Shown one piece after another: positions 11,801-25,500 of a stretch of DNA of 64,000 nucleotides. The notes beneath the pieces are model-generated. The model did no database searches and was not told the origin of the DNA. It was given only the letters and a program-made list of their open reading frames with translations. Source of the stretch: Mansonella perstans (Eukaryota > Nematoda > Chromadorea > Rhabditida > Onchocercidae); NCBI GenBank assembly GCA_037074765.1, contig JBAMDO010000132.1, positions 62,001 through 126,000 of the forward strand, read 5' to 3'. The first letter of the stretch is position 1. The number at the start of each line of letters is the position of its first letter. A program made the position numbers and the translations under genes.

Positions 11801-14484
11801 TGATATTTAACTGTGAGGAAGTTTTACATGTAATTTGGTATTTCTGCTTGTATTTCCTTCCAAATATTTTAAACTTTTCTGTGGAGATTTTCCTTTTTTC
11901 TATTGCTTTGACTATCTATGGTATGCATACAAACAATCTGAACCTTTACCTATGTAAGAATAATAATACATAACAGACGGATAAGCACAGTACTGAACCT
12001 ATAAATACAATAATTTCATTTTTAAAACTTTTCTAATACCCAGCATTGAAATCGCTAATCTTTTCCTACATTTTTGCCACCAAATTTCTTTAATATTCCC
12101 TTTACTCCTATCATTTTCATATCATTTATCGAGGAATTAATTAAAGATATTGCATCTTTTATCAGGTACCAAAATTCAAAACTCCAGATGAGAGTTAGAA
12201 AATATTATTATATATATAAATTTGCATAGGCCTTATAAAAAATATTTAAATATACAAAAATTTATAGCCAAAAATTTATGCAATAACTTTAATTAATTCT
12301 TCAAATCCTTGTTGACACATTTTCCCCAGTTCATTCTTTCTTGAATTATTAAATTTCTATGTTTTCGTTTTTCCTCATCTTTTATTTCTTTTTTTTTCTG
12401 CATTTTTTTCTGAAAAAGAGGAAGATAGAAGGGAAGAAAGAGAGAAAGGAGAATAAGAGAAAAAAAATGATAAATTGATAAACCTTCGGAATGATAATAT
12501 CGTCAAAACGCATTTCGAATTATTTCCATGTTATTTCCAACATATCGATCGGTCCATGGTTTATCGTTAATTACATCCAAATGTTTCCTGAAAAGTTCCT
12601 TATCAATTCTCCCTTCGATATTATTTTTATGGCCTTTGAACTATTATAAATCAATAATAAATGATGGAATATTAGTAACAAGTATATTAAAAGGTTATTG
12701 AAGTTAGCTGACAAGCAATGTACAAAAAATTACTATGAAATACATATGAGCAATACATACATGCGTACACGTGCAAATAAGTCTAATAACACGCAAAACA
12801 TACTGCAACTTTAATACTTATATAAAGTGTATCACGTCTGTAAATATACGCAAATATCCGAGATAGACAAAACAAAAAATCAATAAAAAAAATATTTCAG
12901 TGACTGAATGAAACTTTTCCTAACAAATATATCAACAATAACAATAAATATATCAACAGCATTTAAAAAAATCATACGTATTTGAATCACACGCATTATA
13001 CGTATCAAAAAAACTACAATTATATATTCTACAAAACCTCACACTTATGATCATAGGTCACCTAAATACATATAAAATAAGTTTTTTTTTGGAATAATAA
13101 CAGATTGAAAAATTAATAAATTGAAAATTTCATAGAACAGAATTAATATTAAAAAACGTATCTTTCTTAATGGAGTCTTTTAATTTTTATTATATATAAA
13201 CGAATCTTTTAAAATTTCATTATATCATGAATTAATAAATTTTTATTGCAAGCAATTACAATAGATAAATGCTTAAAACAAAGAGAAAAATTTTACACAA
13301 ATAATTAAATACTTTTAATTAATAAATGTTTAACATAAATAATAATTGAAAAATGCTTAAATAAATAAGAATTTGATATGTTAGATAATGCGAAAAGACT
13401 TTTAGATCCACAAATTTATTAAAATCTAACCAGAAATAAAAAAAACCAACACTTTAAGATGAAAAAACTCGCATCATCGATTTCTGGCTAATCATTGTCT
13501 GAACCTACCGAAATTTCATTCCTTTTCATTGAAATGGGATAATAAAATTTCATAAATCATCGGGATATTACGTGCATGTTGGTTGGAATATAAGTACTTC
13601 TGGGATATAGTTCCTACCCAGTCGGGAAGTATATTTGTGCTTTACTGGCACTTATATAAATTGTTTTTATTTGCTAGCGAGAGTTATTTTAGGATTGCAA
13701 GATTAGTTTTCTGATAATCTGATAAGATAATGATAATGATAATTTCTGATAATTCTCTGATACTTAATGAGTAGAATAGCTTCCATATCGTTTACAATTT
13801 AACAATACAATATTTAGGTTTTCTGATTAGTTTTCTGTTTTATGTCATCAACTATTTAAGATTGCCATTTGATCGCCAATATTTCGGTTTTCTGGTCAGT
13901 TTTCTGGTTTATAATATCAGCTATTTAAAGTTGCTGTTTAATTGTTAATAGTGATAAAAGAATTAAGATTGACAGTGTTAAAAGAATTAATTTCTAGAGA
14001 TATGTTTTTTTTTCAGTATTTCTGCAAGTTTGTCAGTGTTATTTTGACTATTTTAACATAAAAGAAGCAAGTAAATAAGAACTGAGTTTTTTCAGTAATT
14101 GATGATATTAACTATAAGCGATTTACAAGGTGAAATTGTTATTTCAAATGATTTTATATACTTTCTTCCCGAAGATTTCTTTTTTTATGTTTTGGGAATT
14201 CTGTATTGCAAAATTAATTTTGGGATTGAAAATTGAACTGCGGGAAGTTTAAGATCGTTCATAATAGACAAATATTGATCTATCATTCTCATTAGGTTAT
14301 TCTCATTAATCAGTCATATATTGAAGTTCCTTGACTCATTTGTACTTTGGTAACAGAAGATATTATACATGCATCTCTAATACATAAATCTGCGCTATTA
14401 TTTCATCCAGTAGCTTATTGCTTGCGATTTCAAACGATTTAATTAATGTGCTTTTCTGGCTTTTCGAAAACAGTAATATTTTAC
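8850..14484. other. Long AT-rich intergenic region between divergent genes
   Basis: About 5.6 kb lies between the start of the myotubularin gene and the start of the FTSJ3 gene, which point away from each other. No convincing exon was found on either strand. It holds homopolymer A/T runs (densest near 9590-9680), a purine-rich tract near 12415-12470 and a short GAAGCTTAC-like repeated motif at 11045-11085. Promoters of both genes must lie here, but no core element can be named. Confidence 0.6.
13808..13942. repeat. Two-copy tandem repeat, about 69-bp unit
   Basis: Two adjacent diverged copies start with CAATATTTNGGTTTTCTG, continue with a second TTTTCTG, then AACTATTTAAGATTG or AGCTATTTAAAGTTG. 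Unit 1 runs 13808-13873 and unit 2 runs 13877-13942. They lie about 580 bp upstream of the FTSJ3 start codon. No relation to a known element is recognised. Confidence 0.75.
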
Positions 14485-14486
14485 AG
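14479..14486 (+). promoter_or_regulatory. Candidate SL acceptor upstream of the FTSJ3 start
   Basis: TTTTACAG ends 38 bases before the ATG at 14525, with no other acceptor between. It is the best site for spliced-leader addition or a 5'-UTR intron. Confidence 0.35.
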
Positions 14487-14524
14487 GAGATTTAAATTTC
14501 GGATAGCAGCAGAAGTGAAAAGAA

Positions 14525-17500
14525 ATGGGCAAGAAGACAAAAATTGGAAAACAACGTCGAGATAAATATTATCATTTGGCAAAGGAAGCAGGTTTCATTT
14601 AGTTCTATTCATATATATAGATATTTTATGAAATCCATCTTTCCGGGCTTCTTATACAAGTATATAATCTAGAAGATAGAAAATTGTCAATCCATATAAT
14701 CCATTGGGTGAATAAAATGAGAAAATGAAAGCGAGAAAAGGAAAGAATTTCAGGATATCGATCTCGTGCTGCATTTAAATTACTGCAACTTAATAAGCGA
14801 TTCGAATTTTTGCAAAAATCCAGGGCAGTTGTTGACTTATGCGCAGCACCGGGAGGATGGCTTCAAGTGGCCATACAAAACATGCCCGTTTCATCGCTTT
14901 GTATAGGTAGAATTTTCATACAGAATAATATGAAAAATATCGGCGCAGAATTTTTGATGTATAGTATAAAAGTTTAGACAATTAAGCTTCGATTTAGTAG
15001 GCTATCATGAAATTAAAACGATTTCTTGATACTTATTGGTTATTTTTAGCCAATCAATCGATTATTTTTCAGGTGTTGATTTAGTGCCAATTAAACCGAT
15101 TAACAGATGTATAACTTTACAAGGTGATATAACCACTGAAAAAACTAGGCAGATGGTCCGAAAGGAACTTCATGGCTGGGAAGTATGTTTTAATAGTCTT
15201 ATCAAAAAAACTATTGAATCATACGAAAATGAGATACTACATAATCTGTATCTGTTTCATTTGGCAATATTGCTGATAAGGCTTCATTATTCGGGAATAA
15301 GCTCATCATTTATTCCCAGGAATATTTAAAACATAACTCTATTATCTTGGTATTGCTGAATTTATTGGGATTTCAATTTTTTGGATCGATTTGTTCCTGA
15401 TTTTTATGTGCCTTGCAGGCTGATTGTGTGCTACATGACGGTGCACCTAATATAGGACGTAACTGGATTCAGGATGCATTCCAACAAAATTGTTTGACGC
15501 TATCAGCTTTGAAACTCGCAACACAAATATTAGCAAAAAATGGTATTTTTGTAACGAAAATCTTTCGCTCAAGTGATTATCACCAACTGATAACAGTATT
15601 TGAGAAATTGTTCAAGCAAGTAAGTTTCGACTATATTGAAATATGATGTATACAGTATTGATCACGGATATTCGGAGAACCTCTTGGATGTTATGTAATA
15701 TCACTAACTTTAACAATAACGTGGTTCTAATATGTCCAAATATAACATTTTATTCTGGTAATCTCAAGCATTATTTAAAGGTACATGTTTGGAAACCAGC
15801 AGCGTCACGTCTAGAATCTGCCGAGATTTTTGTGGTCTGTGAAAATTATTTAAAACCTAGAAAACTCGATTCCGATCTTTTAGATTCCAAAAAAGTATTC
15901 GCTGAATCGACACAACAGTCAATTACTTCAAATCCGTAAGTGGAATACATAAATCTTCAATAGATTTTATTGCTTATTGATTCTAATTTTTGCGGAGATT
16001 TAATTTCATCAAATTAAATTTTGTTTTTGATGTTTTTGAAGGAAAAGTAAGTTTTCAGGCAATTAATGTTGCAATCACACACGAAGTTGAAGAAAGCACC
16101 GGCAGCTGGTTATGAAAATGAATCTATTTCACTGCATAAAATAATAAATGCTACAGATTTCATTCAAAGTAGCGATTATTTGGAATTATTGGCTTCTGCT
16201 TATAAAGTGAGTCAATTTTCTAAAGTAATTTTTTCAAAGGCTGTGGAAACATTTATTTGTCGCATCTTTTCCATGAAAACGCAGTCTTTTCTTTCTGAAT
16301 AACCTGATAGAAATAGTTTTGTCATACAAGATATATTAGTACCATATTTTTAAATCCTTCAACAAAAAACGAGATAGGATGTGAAATAAATTCGTGAATG
16401 TCGTAATTTTTAGACATTTTTACTTCAAGCAGCTGATTAGTTTTGATCGTGATTCAAATTTTTGATATGGCTCTGAAACGTGGCTCAGTTTTCCTCTTTT
16501 GAATTCCAAGTAATAACTTGAAAAAATCAGTAAATTGCAGATTGCTTTGGATGATGAAAGATGGTTAAATGACGAAGCGACAACTGATGAAGTGAAGTGT
16601 TGTCTGGAAGATATTAAGGTATGCGGTCCAAGAGAGTTACGATTAATACTGAAATGGCGACGTAATCTTATCAAAAAAACCAGTGAAGAAATGACAGGAA
16701 ATGAAGCCAAAAATCCAACAAAAGATGCTGAGATGGTGGTTAATCCTGAGTAAGTTGAAGCACTGCATTCAGCACTAATTATCTTTGTCTACATTTGCTA
16801 GGATTTTTCGTAATTTCAGGGACGAAAGGTTAGCAGAAATCGAGCAACAATTATTGACAGCAAAAGCAGAGGAGAAGGTATTTCCTCTTTTTTTTACATT
16901 GTTTTTTACTTGTTTTTTAGTTACTATATGGAAAATATTTTTTTGCAGGCTGCATTGAAAAAAAAGAAACGAAAATTGTTGAAAGACAAAGCTGATCATG
17001 AAAAAAGAAAAAAGCTGAAAATGCTAGCAGAAGAAGGTGACTATGAAATACCCGGCGAACAAGAGCTGTTTTCGTTATGGAAACTTGCAAAAGCTAAAAG
17101 TGAACGGACTGTAGATATTAATAAAGCTTCGAAACCAGAGAAGAGCAACAACGAGAGTAACAGTGATAACGACGATGGTTCTAATACTGATGATGATAAT
17201 GATGATTCTTGGTATAAAAAAGTTTCCTTTGAATACACTTTTCTTTGTTTATTAATCTACATTGGAAGTACCATTTTAGAACTCTTTTTGGTAACTAAGA
17301 GAGTTAGTTCATTAGGATACTTTCTACAGAAAAAAAAACATTTTTTTTGGATTCTCCACAGGTAAGCTACTTTCTATTATTAACGGTAACATTTCACTTG
17401 TTACTTTCTAACGCATAGCTGAAAAATAAACGGATGGTATTCAAAAAATAATCATAATTGGATCTCAGTCTTAAATGGGTTTAAATGATGTCTTGAGTTA

Positions 17501-18349
17501 ATATTATTACTTGTAACTAATATTTCAGTATTGATGATGATGCGGAAGAATTTCATCACGAACAAGATCCAAGTATGTCAAGAGAAGAGAAGGTTGAAGC
17601 GCAAAAAGCAGAATGGTTTAGTCGGGTTGGTTTTTATATTTAGTATTGTTTGTTTTCATTCTTAATATATATTTCATACGCTAAAAAAATACTAGCAGTT
17701 AGAATTTAAAAGAAGTGGAATAAAATTTGTTGATTAATTTCTGACTTTCTAAATCTTTACCTTCTCTTGCAAATTGTAGAATGTTTGTACAATAAATTTA
17801 ATTTTTTTGGATAATGTTTAACATATTAAGGCATACTTGTTTAGCTCCAAATAGTGATTGCGCAATGTTTGTTTCAGCATCAAGTTGCTGAACTGATAGA
17901 TGATGATGAAGGCGCTCTCACGGTCGTTGAGAATTTCATGAGAAAATTTAAAAATGTTTCACAAGGTTTCCTTAAGTTTTTGTTGTTTTGATAGCTTTAC
18001 AGCCTTGTTCAATTTCTTTAACATTTGCTATGGTGTTTATGTTGTACCACAATTACTTCATTCGATTTTCAGATAGCGGAAAAGAGACTGATGAAAGAAG
18101 TGTTGACCAGAAATCAAATACTGGCGCGTATTTAGTTGGAGAAAATAGTGACGATAGCCAAGAAGTCAATAGTGAAGCAGGAGCAGATGCAGGAACAACT
18201 TCTTTTTTTATGGGTGATGATGAAAGTGACGAGGAATATCACGATCTAGATAAAATTGATGCAAAAAGTTCCTCATCTAAATTAGCGCAGACAGGAAAGC
18301 CAGGTCTAATATTTGCAAGGATCTCATTCAATTTTTTAGTAGAATCACG

Positions 18350-18381
<32 letters not shown>

Positions 18382-19772
18382 CGAATTTTTTTTAGATAAA
18401 GTGGAAAAACTATCTCCTGAATTACTTGCACTTGGCGAACAACTAATATACTCCTCAAAAACAAGACGAGATCTGGAAGATTGGGGATGGAACAGGTGAT
18501 TTTGTCGTATATTTTTTGAATTTGACTGTTTTTAATATTATTGCCCTAGCTACAGAATGCAGAATTAGAATTAGTTTTATTTAGCTGATATCGATAAATT
18601 CTGTTTTCTGCAGACACTGATATTGATTTTGAATGTGAAGCACCTAAAATATTTGCATGTACTACTCAAACTATTTAGACTCACATGCCTTTCATATTAC
18701 TTTAATATAGTAATCCCTTTGTTTTCCAAATCTATTTGTTTTGTTTATAACTATATGTAGTATAGCATTTTAAGATATACAAACAATGATGAGGGGCTTC
18801 CTGATTGGTTTGTGGAAGACGAAAAAAAGCACTTCAGAAAAGAACTTCCAGTTTCAAAAGTAAGTTTTCTGGAAAAATCTGGATGGGATTTTTGCTTTTA
18901 GCAGCTATTCTGACAATATGTATAGTCCAAAGAGTTCATCATGATTCATGCACTTTTTTTTAATGTCAAATTTAGGACCGAGTGGAATTTTATAAAAATC
19001 GTATGCGAGATATCAACACACGGACAATCAAAAAAGTTGCTGAAGCAAAAGCACGCAAGAGAAAACGACGAGATCGAAAATTACAAATGGCAAAGAAAAG
19101 AGCAGAAGGTATCATTGAAAGTGAAAATATGGAGCAAGCGGAAAAAGCTCGCGAAATTCGGAAGTAAGCTCGATATTGGATTCGCATTTGAAATACTATT
19201 TATCTCTTGTTGTCCGTAAATCGTTTCTATTGATGGTTATTTTCTATCAAAAACAAAATAAATTAGGAGTTACAAGGTAACTTATGTTTTGAAGGTTATA
19301 CCGGAAGACGGCCGCATCAATAAAGCAAAAGAAAAAAATAACCTATGCGGTAATGACGAAAGGCAAGCGAGGAAGTTTGGTCAGGCCAAAAGGACCGTAT
19401 AAAGTAAGTCTTTGCTGAAGGCTAATAATTTGTTGATATAGATTGTCTTTATAAATAACAAAGTTTTCAATAGATTTTATCATGCTTACAGTAGCTTTTG
19501 ATAGAATGGAAAAATCAATGAGTAAATGGATATCTTGAATTTAATTAATGTAACTTAATGTAGCTATCGTTCCGAATAATTCACACTTGAAGGAGGAATT
19601 TTTTACTTTGTTATTTATTATTTCTGGAGTAATGAAAGAGCTGGACAAATATTCATTGAAGGTAGTGGATGCTCGATTGAAGAAAGATAATCGTCAAAAG
19701 CAAATGAGACAGAAGAATGGCCGTAAAGTAGGTGGTAGAAGTGGTGGCAAACGCAATAGAAAATCTAAGTGA
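14525..19772 (+). CDS. FTSJ3/Spb1-type pre-rRNA 2'-O-ribose methyltransferase
   Basis: Nucleolar SAM-dependent enzyme of 60S subunit maturation. Seventeen exons in unbroken phase: 14525-14591, 14754-14906, 15073-15182, 15419-15619, 15781-15935, 16059-16206, 16541-16749, 16820-16877, 16949-17211, 17529-17625, 17878-17965, 18073-18303, 18396-18495, 18766-18859, 18976-19163, 19295-19403, 19662-19772. Product 793 residues, close to human and yeast (about 840). It starts [18 protein letters not shown], as the family does. The SAM loop DLCAAPGGW is at residues 50-58. The FtsJ catalytic tetrad reads K31, D117 (HDGAPN), K157 (VTKIFR) and E192 (SAEIF). A DUF3381-like middle, acidic Asp/Glu stretches and a basic Spb1 C-terminal domain ([13 protein letters not shown]; ending KRNRKSK) follow. 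Complete, with no frame breaks. Confidence 0.95.
18351..18381. repeat. (AT)n microsatellite next to a splice acceptor
   Basis: An uninterrupted AT run ends 14 bases before the acceptor of FTSJ3 exon 13 (exon starts 18396). The short T-rich tract between them is the only polypyrimidine sequence. Confidence 0.9.
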
Positions 19773-19997
19773 TTAAAATTCTTGTGATGTCGTTATCTTA
19801 TTATGTCCTTCTTAATGTCTCTATTAAAGATCGATATGACACAAGGAAATCGGTGCTAGATTTCACGATTGAGAAACTGATTATTTCAGGGTTTCAGAAT
19901 TGTTGTACTTTGCAATTTCACTTTGTCTAATTTTATTTTCATCCCTGTCAAATTTAATGGAATATCACAAGATATTGGATGAGAATTAAATTTATTT

Positions 19998-20003
19998 AAT
20001 AAA
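19998..20003 (+). terminator. Poly(A) signal of the FTSJ3 gene
   Basis: AATAAA lies 226 bases after the stop codon and is the first perfect hexamer downstream on this strand that I noticed. Confidence 0.5.
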
Positions 20004-21690
20004 CTATTGGTTTGATTTAACATTAGTAATGAATTTTATGAAGCGTACACAATGAAGTTTGCAATGATTTTATGAAGCATGTTATCGTCTGTCGGAGAAA
20101 TTCCTGTCTGATCATCCCCTCTGGTTATAATGACAAATTAATATTGCATGTTAGAGCCATTATCATGCCATATGAAGAAGAACAGGAATTTGAGATGGGC
20201 ATTATTATGTCATATGAAGAACAGGAATCCAAGAATGATAATAGCATCGTTGAGATTTCATATGTTGTTTGCAGAGTTATGGAAGAATTCCAGCTTATAA
20301 TAAAAAAAAAGTGATGAAATTTCTCGTTCTATTTAATGGGACATTTAAAATGAAATGCTCTCGGATAAAATTCATTTAGTTGGGGACATTTGTCAATGTA
20401 AATTTTAACTTTAAAATAATTATTGTATTCCCTCAACAATGACAATTTCTTGATTCAAAAACAAATATTTTTGGCTTATAGTAATTCCTATATTTACACA
20501 GTAATCGCCTTACTTATATTTATGATGATTTTTTGCTGCAATATAATTTTTCCTAAATACATGTACAGCAATATCTTTAATTTGAATTAATAATCCTGAA
20601 TTTGTTACAATTTTCACTACAAGTCCTGTCATAATATAGAAATGGTAATTGTTTAAAATGAATTTTTTTTTTTACAAATTCTATAAATTCCACTTTTGAT
20701 ATGATTTTTGAAATTGTTTGAAATAGTAGCATACAAAAATGTTATTCATTCCAACCAAAACTATGATAACTATTATACACTATAAATTTATTATATTACT
20801 ATAGTTAATTATTATGAACACTTCATTACTGTCAAAATTACTCCTTTAGGTTTTGTTCATAATTAAATAATGAATTAATTCCGGAGCAGATTTATTATAA
20901 ATTTAAGCGATTCATTACGTTAATTCATATTTTCAGATAAATCTAATACATAGTGTTATTCTTATATGAATAAATATTAGAGAATCTATTAAACAAATAA
21001 ATCTATTATCAGTATTACTATATTTGTAAACATATATATATATATATATTTATCATTTCTGCTATTTAGTATTTGAAACTAATTTCTATTAAACAGGAAT
21101 AAAATTTTAAACTGATGATGGTGTACATGCAATCGATGATTGTGATAAATGCAATTGGAAGTGAACCATAACGATGGTGACATTGAATGTGACATTGAAA
21201 TTTGTTCAAATGTATTTTGTGTACGTCAGTTAATTCATTATTTCCAAATTTCGTTGAATTACGAAGCGTGCGCTGCTTGTCCGTTCCATCTATCATTGAT
21301 TGACAAATTCTGATGAAATTTATGGCGCATTTCTCTTGCTTATCTTTTTTTATCATATTTATCCCAATAAATGTAAGGTAAGTTTTCTATGTTTTTCTTC
21401 TCTTTCTTTTTCTTTACATTTTTGAAAGTTCATCTTCGAAAGCTTAATTTTTTTTTTACATAAAATTTGTTTTTCTTTTTTCGTTTAAAAATTTTTCAAA
21501 AAAGAAAAATTTGTCAAATTTGAATCTGTTAATTATGATAGTAAGAATAAAGCAATAAAGGACGAATAAATGATAAAAATTTTTTCGATCAATTTTTTAA
21601 TTCTTATTTTTGAGATAAAAAGATTTGGCTGTGGGATAAATTTTCATTCTATTTTTGTTATTTCGAAATGAAAGCTGAAATTGAAAATAT
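20004..21690. other. Intergenic region between FTSJ3 and the ER protein
   Basis: No supported gene. An 80-codon frame at 20072-20314 (+) and a 96-codon frame at 21066-21356 (-) exist but resemble nothing known. The first contains a local duplication around 20161-20235. A (TA)n run is at 21031-21049. Confidence 0.5.
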
Positions 21691-21697
21691 TTAACAG
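21690..21697 (+). promoter_or_regulatory. Candidate SL acceptor for the TXNDC16-like gene
   Basis: TTTAACAG ends 33 bases before an ATG at 21731 that opens a signal-peptide-like frame. Position and sequence suit a nematode trans-splice site. Confidence 0.4.
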
Positions 21698-21730
21698 GCG
21701 AGACGATTTGTAGCCGAAGTATTAAGCCGG

Positions 21731-21782
21731 ATGAAACCTTTTTTCTACCTTTTTTTTTTGTTTTTGCTCATTTTTCACACCG
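21731..21782 (+). CDS. Candidate signal-peptide exon of the TXNDC16-like gene
   Basis: The frame begins MKPFFYLFFLFLLIFHTG, a classic secretory signal, then meets a GT donor at 21783 and a stop at 21813. An ER-luminal KDEL protein needs such a leader. However, this exon ends in phase 1 while the next recognised exon (22544) needs phase 2, so at least one linking exon or a different boundary is missing. Confidence 0.5.
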
Positions 21783-22269
21783 GTTTTACTCACTTATCTA
21801 CTGAACGGGATATTTGATTGGATCATAAAATTTTAGAGCTGCACGCCGTTCAATCTTTTTGTTTTAGATGAAACCACATGGCATTTTGATTTTAAGGTAT
21901 CTAGGCATCTAGGCAAGATTCGATGAAGTTTTTGAAATATTGAAATTTCAATACAGTAGTGATTATATTGAAATCAAAAAAAATGTTCCATGACATCTAG
22001 TGAACTACACGAATTATCTATTTAATATTCTAGAATACTTTTTAATCGATAATTTTTTTCCCAATTTTTATTAATTTATGACACTTTTTTTTTGTTACAA
22101 ATAAATTATAGCATTTGTAAGCTATATTATTATGATTAGCATTATCATGTAATAGAATAAAAATTTTCTAATGAAAAGAAATAAAATGGAAAATAAATAA
22201 TTTTTAGCTGAAAAAAAATTCCTATTAATTATAACATTGTTCATATAATAGCTGATAAGGCAATGAATG

Positions 22270-22290
22270 TTTTTTTTTTTTTTTTTTTTT
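22270..22290. repeat. Homopolymer T tract
   Basis: About 21 consecutive T, between the signal-peptide exon and the 22544 exon. A similar T run is at 24960-24978. Confidence 0.9.
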
Positions 22291-22543
22291 CATTAATAAT
22301 AAAACTTAGAGGAAGGAAATTAACAGAAAATAATTTAAACTAGTAATAAGAATTAGTGAAAATGAATTTTAAATTAAACTAGTAATAAGATCATTCTAAA
22401 CATTTATGAATTAGTATTATTGATTATTGCTGTAAATAAATAATTACCATTTGGTGTTTTGTTATCAATTTACCTCAAGCATTTCTATTGCATACATTGG
22501 ATATAAATAAAAAGTAAGCATGCAGAAAAAGAAACATTTCTAG

Positions 22544-25500
22544 AGCCGAATGTCCGAGGAAACGAGTTGGAGGACTTAATGCACAAAATGAAGCAACAAC
22601 AACAAAAACAACAGGATCGGCACAAAGTCCTGGCCTGATACCATCAGAAATTCAAATAAGCTGTACTTATATGTATAATTATAAATCAGGTCAGTATAAT
22701 TGAAAATCATGAATAGAAATGTTTCTCTCTAGAATTGGATCAACTTTTCAGCGATGATATGCTTGCTGTATTGGATGAACTAACCCAACGATTGAAACAA
22801 GAAGTGCGAGTTAATGTAATAGTTGAAAAGGTCTGATTTATTTTTTTTCAGAAAAAGAAAAAACAAAAGAAGTCCAAAAGTTTTTGATTCAATTATTGGA
22901 AATTTAATTATTCATTAATTCATTAGTACAACTGTGTCAAAAATTACTCTATCATCAATAGAATATAAAGAAAATGAAAATTTATCAAATTAATCAATAT
23001 GGCATAAATAGCTGAGCGAAAAAAACCAAGTCTTCTTTATGCTGGAAAAGTCTTCTTTATGCTGACTTCCAGACCAAAAAGCTTTCACAAAGCAAAATTT
23101 TAAACGGTGCTTCGGTGCGAGCAACAAGGGCGACATCATCAGCATACAGCAACTCGCTCAGAAAGTGAGTTACGGAGTGTAAGGTCATAAATTTTCGCCG
23201 GTACTACAGCGAATATAGATACCGTTTACTTTGTCAGGATCTGTTGACCCTCTGTAGCATTATACTGAAGAAAATGGTGAAGAGAGTAGGTGTAAGAAAA
23301 CAACCTTTTTTCACACCATTATCGAGAAAGGCTCAGAAATTGCATCGATATATCTGATTTGATTGCGCTAATTTTCATGTAACATGATGATTATTTTGAG
23401 GAATTTGTGCGGACATCATAATCATTTTAGAATCTAGTCTTAAGCCATTCCGCTCATAGTGTAAAAAGCTTTGATAAGGTCAACGAAGGTTACATAGAGC
23501 CTCTGTTTTGTTTCCCACACACTTCTCTTGTAAATAAGGCCGAATATCATGTCGGATGTACTCATATTAGTTCTGAAGCCATATTGATTTTCAGGTAAAA
23601 GATTTTCAGCAGTAACAAGAATTAATTTTTAATAAATAAAAATAAATAAATAGAGTGAAAATTAAGCAACAGACTGATTGCTATTGTTAGAAATTTTTAT
23701 TTACAAAAAGAACATAACAATTAATTTTTTGATTAGAATTAAACGATAATTTTTGAAAGTCGAGGCGAAAAAAATTTTACAAATGATTAATTGATCGTTT
23801 TGAAATTCTTTAAAAAATTTTAAAATAAATCAAAAGATTAAATAATGCATGTTTTTATTTCTATTGATTAAATACTTTTTTAGATAAATTGTGCCGAAGA
23901 TGGAGAGCCGAAATGTTTGCAATATTTATTAAACGAGTCATTTCATTGGCTAATTATTAATGATCCGTAAATTTTTGTTACAAACTTTTCTTCTAACCAT
24001 CTTTTTTTATTCAGCATAATTTTTCCGAGTATTCTAATTTTGACAACGAATTTCCGTCAAAAAATTGAAAATGACTAATTGACTAATTATTTAACTAATT
24101 AAGAAAGTTTAATCAATAATTTAAAATCGATTGTTTTAGCTCGATCAATTATTATTCCTTTCATCTCTTTCAAATTTCTAATGAAGACTTTCATGATTCT
24201 GGATAAAATGCAAAACTATATAAAATATCATAATTCGCGTATGATTCGACTGAAAATTTTTTTTTTTCATCAAAAATTGAAAGAATATGGTTTCGAGAGA
24301 ATCGGAAACTAATAATTGATTAATCTTATCTAATTACTCTTATTTTTGGAGCTTGCCTTAATCGAAGGTTTGAATTTCAGGGAAAATGGCGAAATAGTCT
24401 ATGAATTTATCACGAAGCTTAATCACAAAAAAGCAATCATCGAAGCATCGCTTCTAAAGTCTGCGCTCTTTTTTAAAAAATCATTTTTTCCTTTAATCAA
24501 AATTTAGTAAAAGAAAAAAAGTGAAGTGAGGTTATTAAATAATTTAAACAAGAAAAGAAAGATTACTTATTGCATTGAAATTTTATGTGTGCATTTTATT
24601 AATTGAAATTTTAAGTATTATTAGGGTTTTTTTTACATTATGTTTTACGTTATGCTCATTTTTAATGTTACTATTGCAAAAGATTCCAAAATTAACATAC
24701 GCCTAAATAACAAACTCTAATATTAATTCTGATATGCTGTTATTGATTGATATGGTGCAAAAAAAAAGCATGGAATTATTTAAGAATTTAAATTTCATTT
24801 TACATTTCATTAGATTATACTAAATTCTGTTCATGAAAAATGTTACCATAAAATTTGGGAATAAATAAATACGGAAGCTAAGTAATAGATGAATTATGTG
24901 TGGGGAGCTAAATTTGGTTACTTATCCAAATATGTGAGACGTGAAATGTAGCGTGTTTGTTTTTTTTTTTTTTTTTTTGCACTATATCAAAGATTGAGCT
25001 ATGCGTGAGCTAATTTTGTTGCATGTAGATAAGTGAGTTATATTTAATGTAGTTGCTGCACAAAAATATATCAAATTTGTTGTTTGTTTGGTTTTTTTTC
25101 ATTGATTTATGTTTATAATAATTTTAGTGTACTTTCGCAACATAGTATATATGATCTAACTGTATACTGTAGTAAAGAAGCCAATAAAGAGGTTGGATTT
25201 GCTCGTCGATTATCAAATGAGGTAATTTTAAAAAAATTACAAAAATTAACTTTTTAATATATTTAGACTATTTAGGCTAATAAATTGTTTAAAAAATTTT
25301 TGGAAATTGAAGAAATTAATAAATTTGTTAGTAAAATCATTTTTTCTGTTTGCAACAAAAATTTATTTGTTTTTTTAAATTATAGGAATTAATGGAAAAA
25401 CAACATAAATCAAAAATGACAAAATTTAAACAAACAATTTTACGCTCTCCATTAGAACTTAATCTTATTGAACCATTATTACTGCAACAACGATCATTTG

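Noticed and set aside
20072..20314. 80-codon plus-strand frame as a gene
   Set aside because: No family resemblance, no clear splice or promoter context, and it lies past the FTSJ3 poly(A) signal.
21066..21356. 96-codon minus-strand frame as a gene
   Set aside because: Composition is neutral, but no motif, leader or partner exon was found. Noted only as unassigned.
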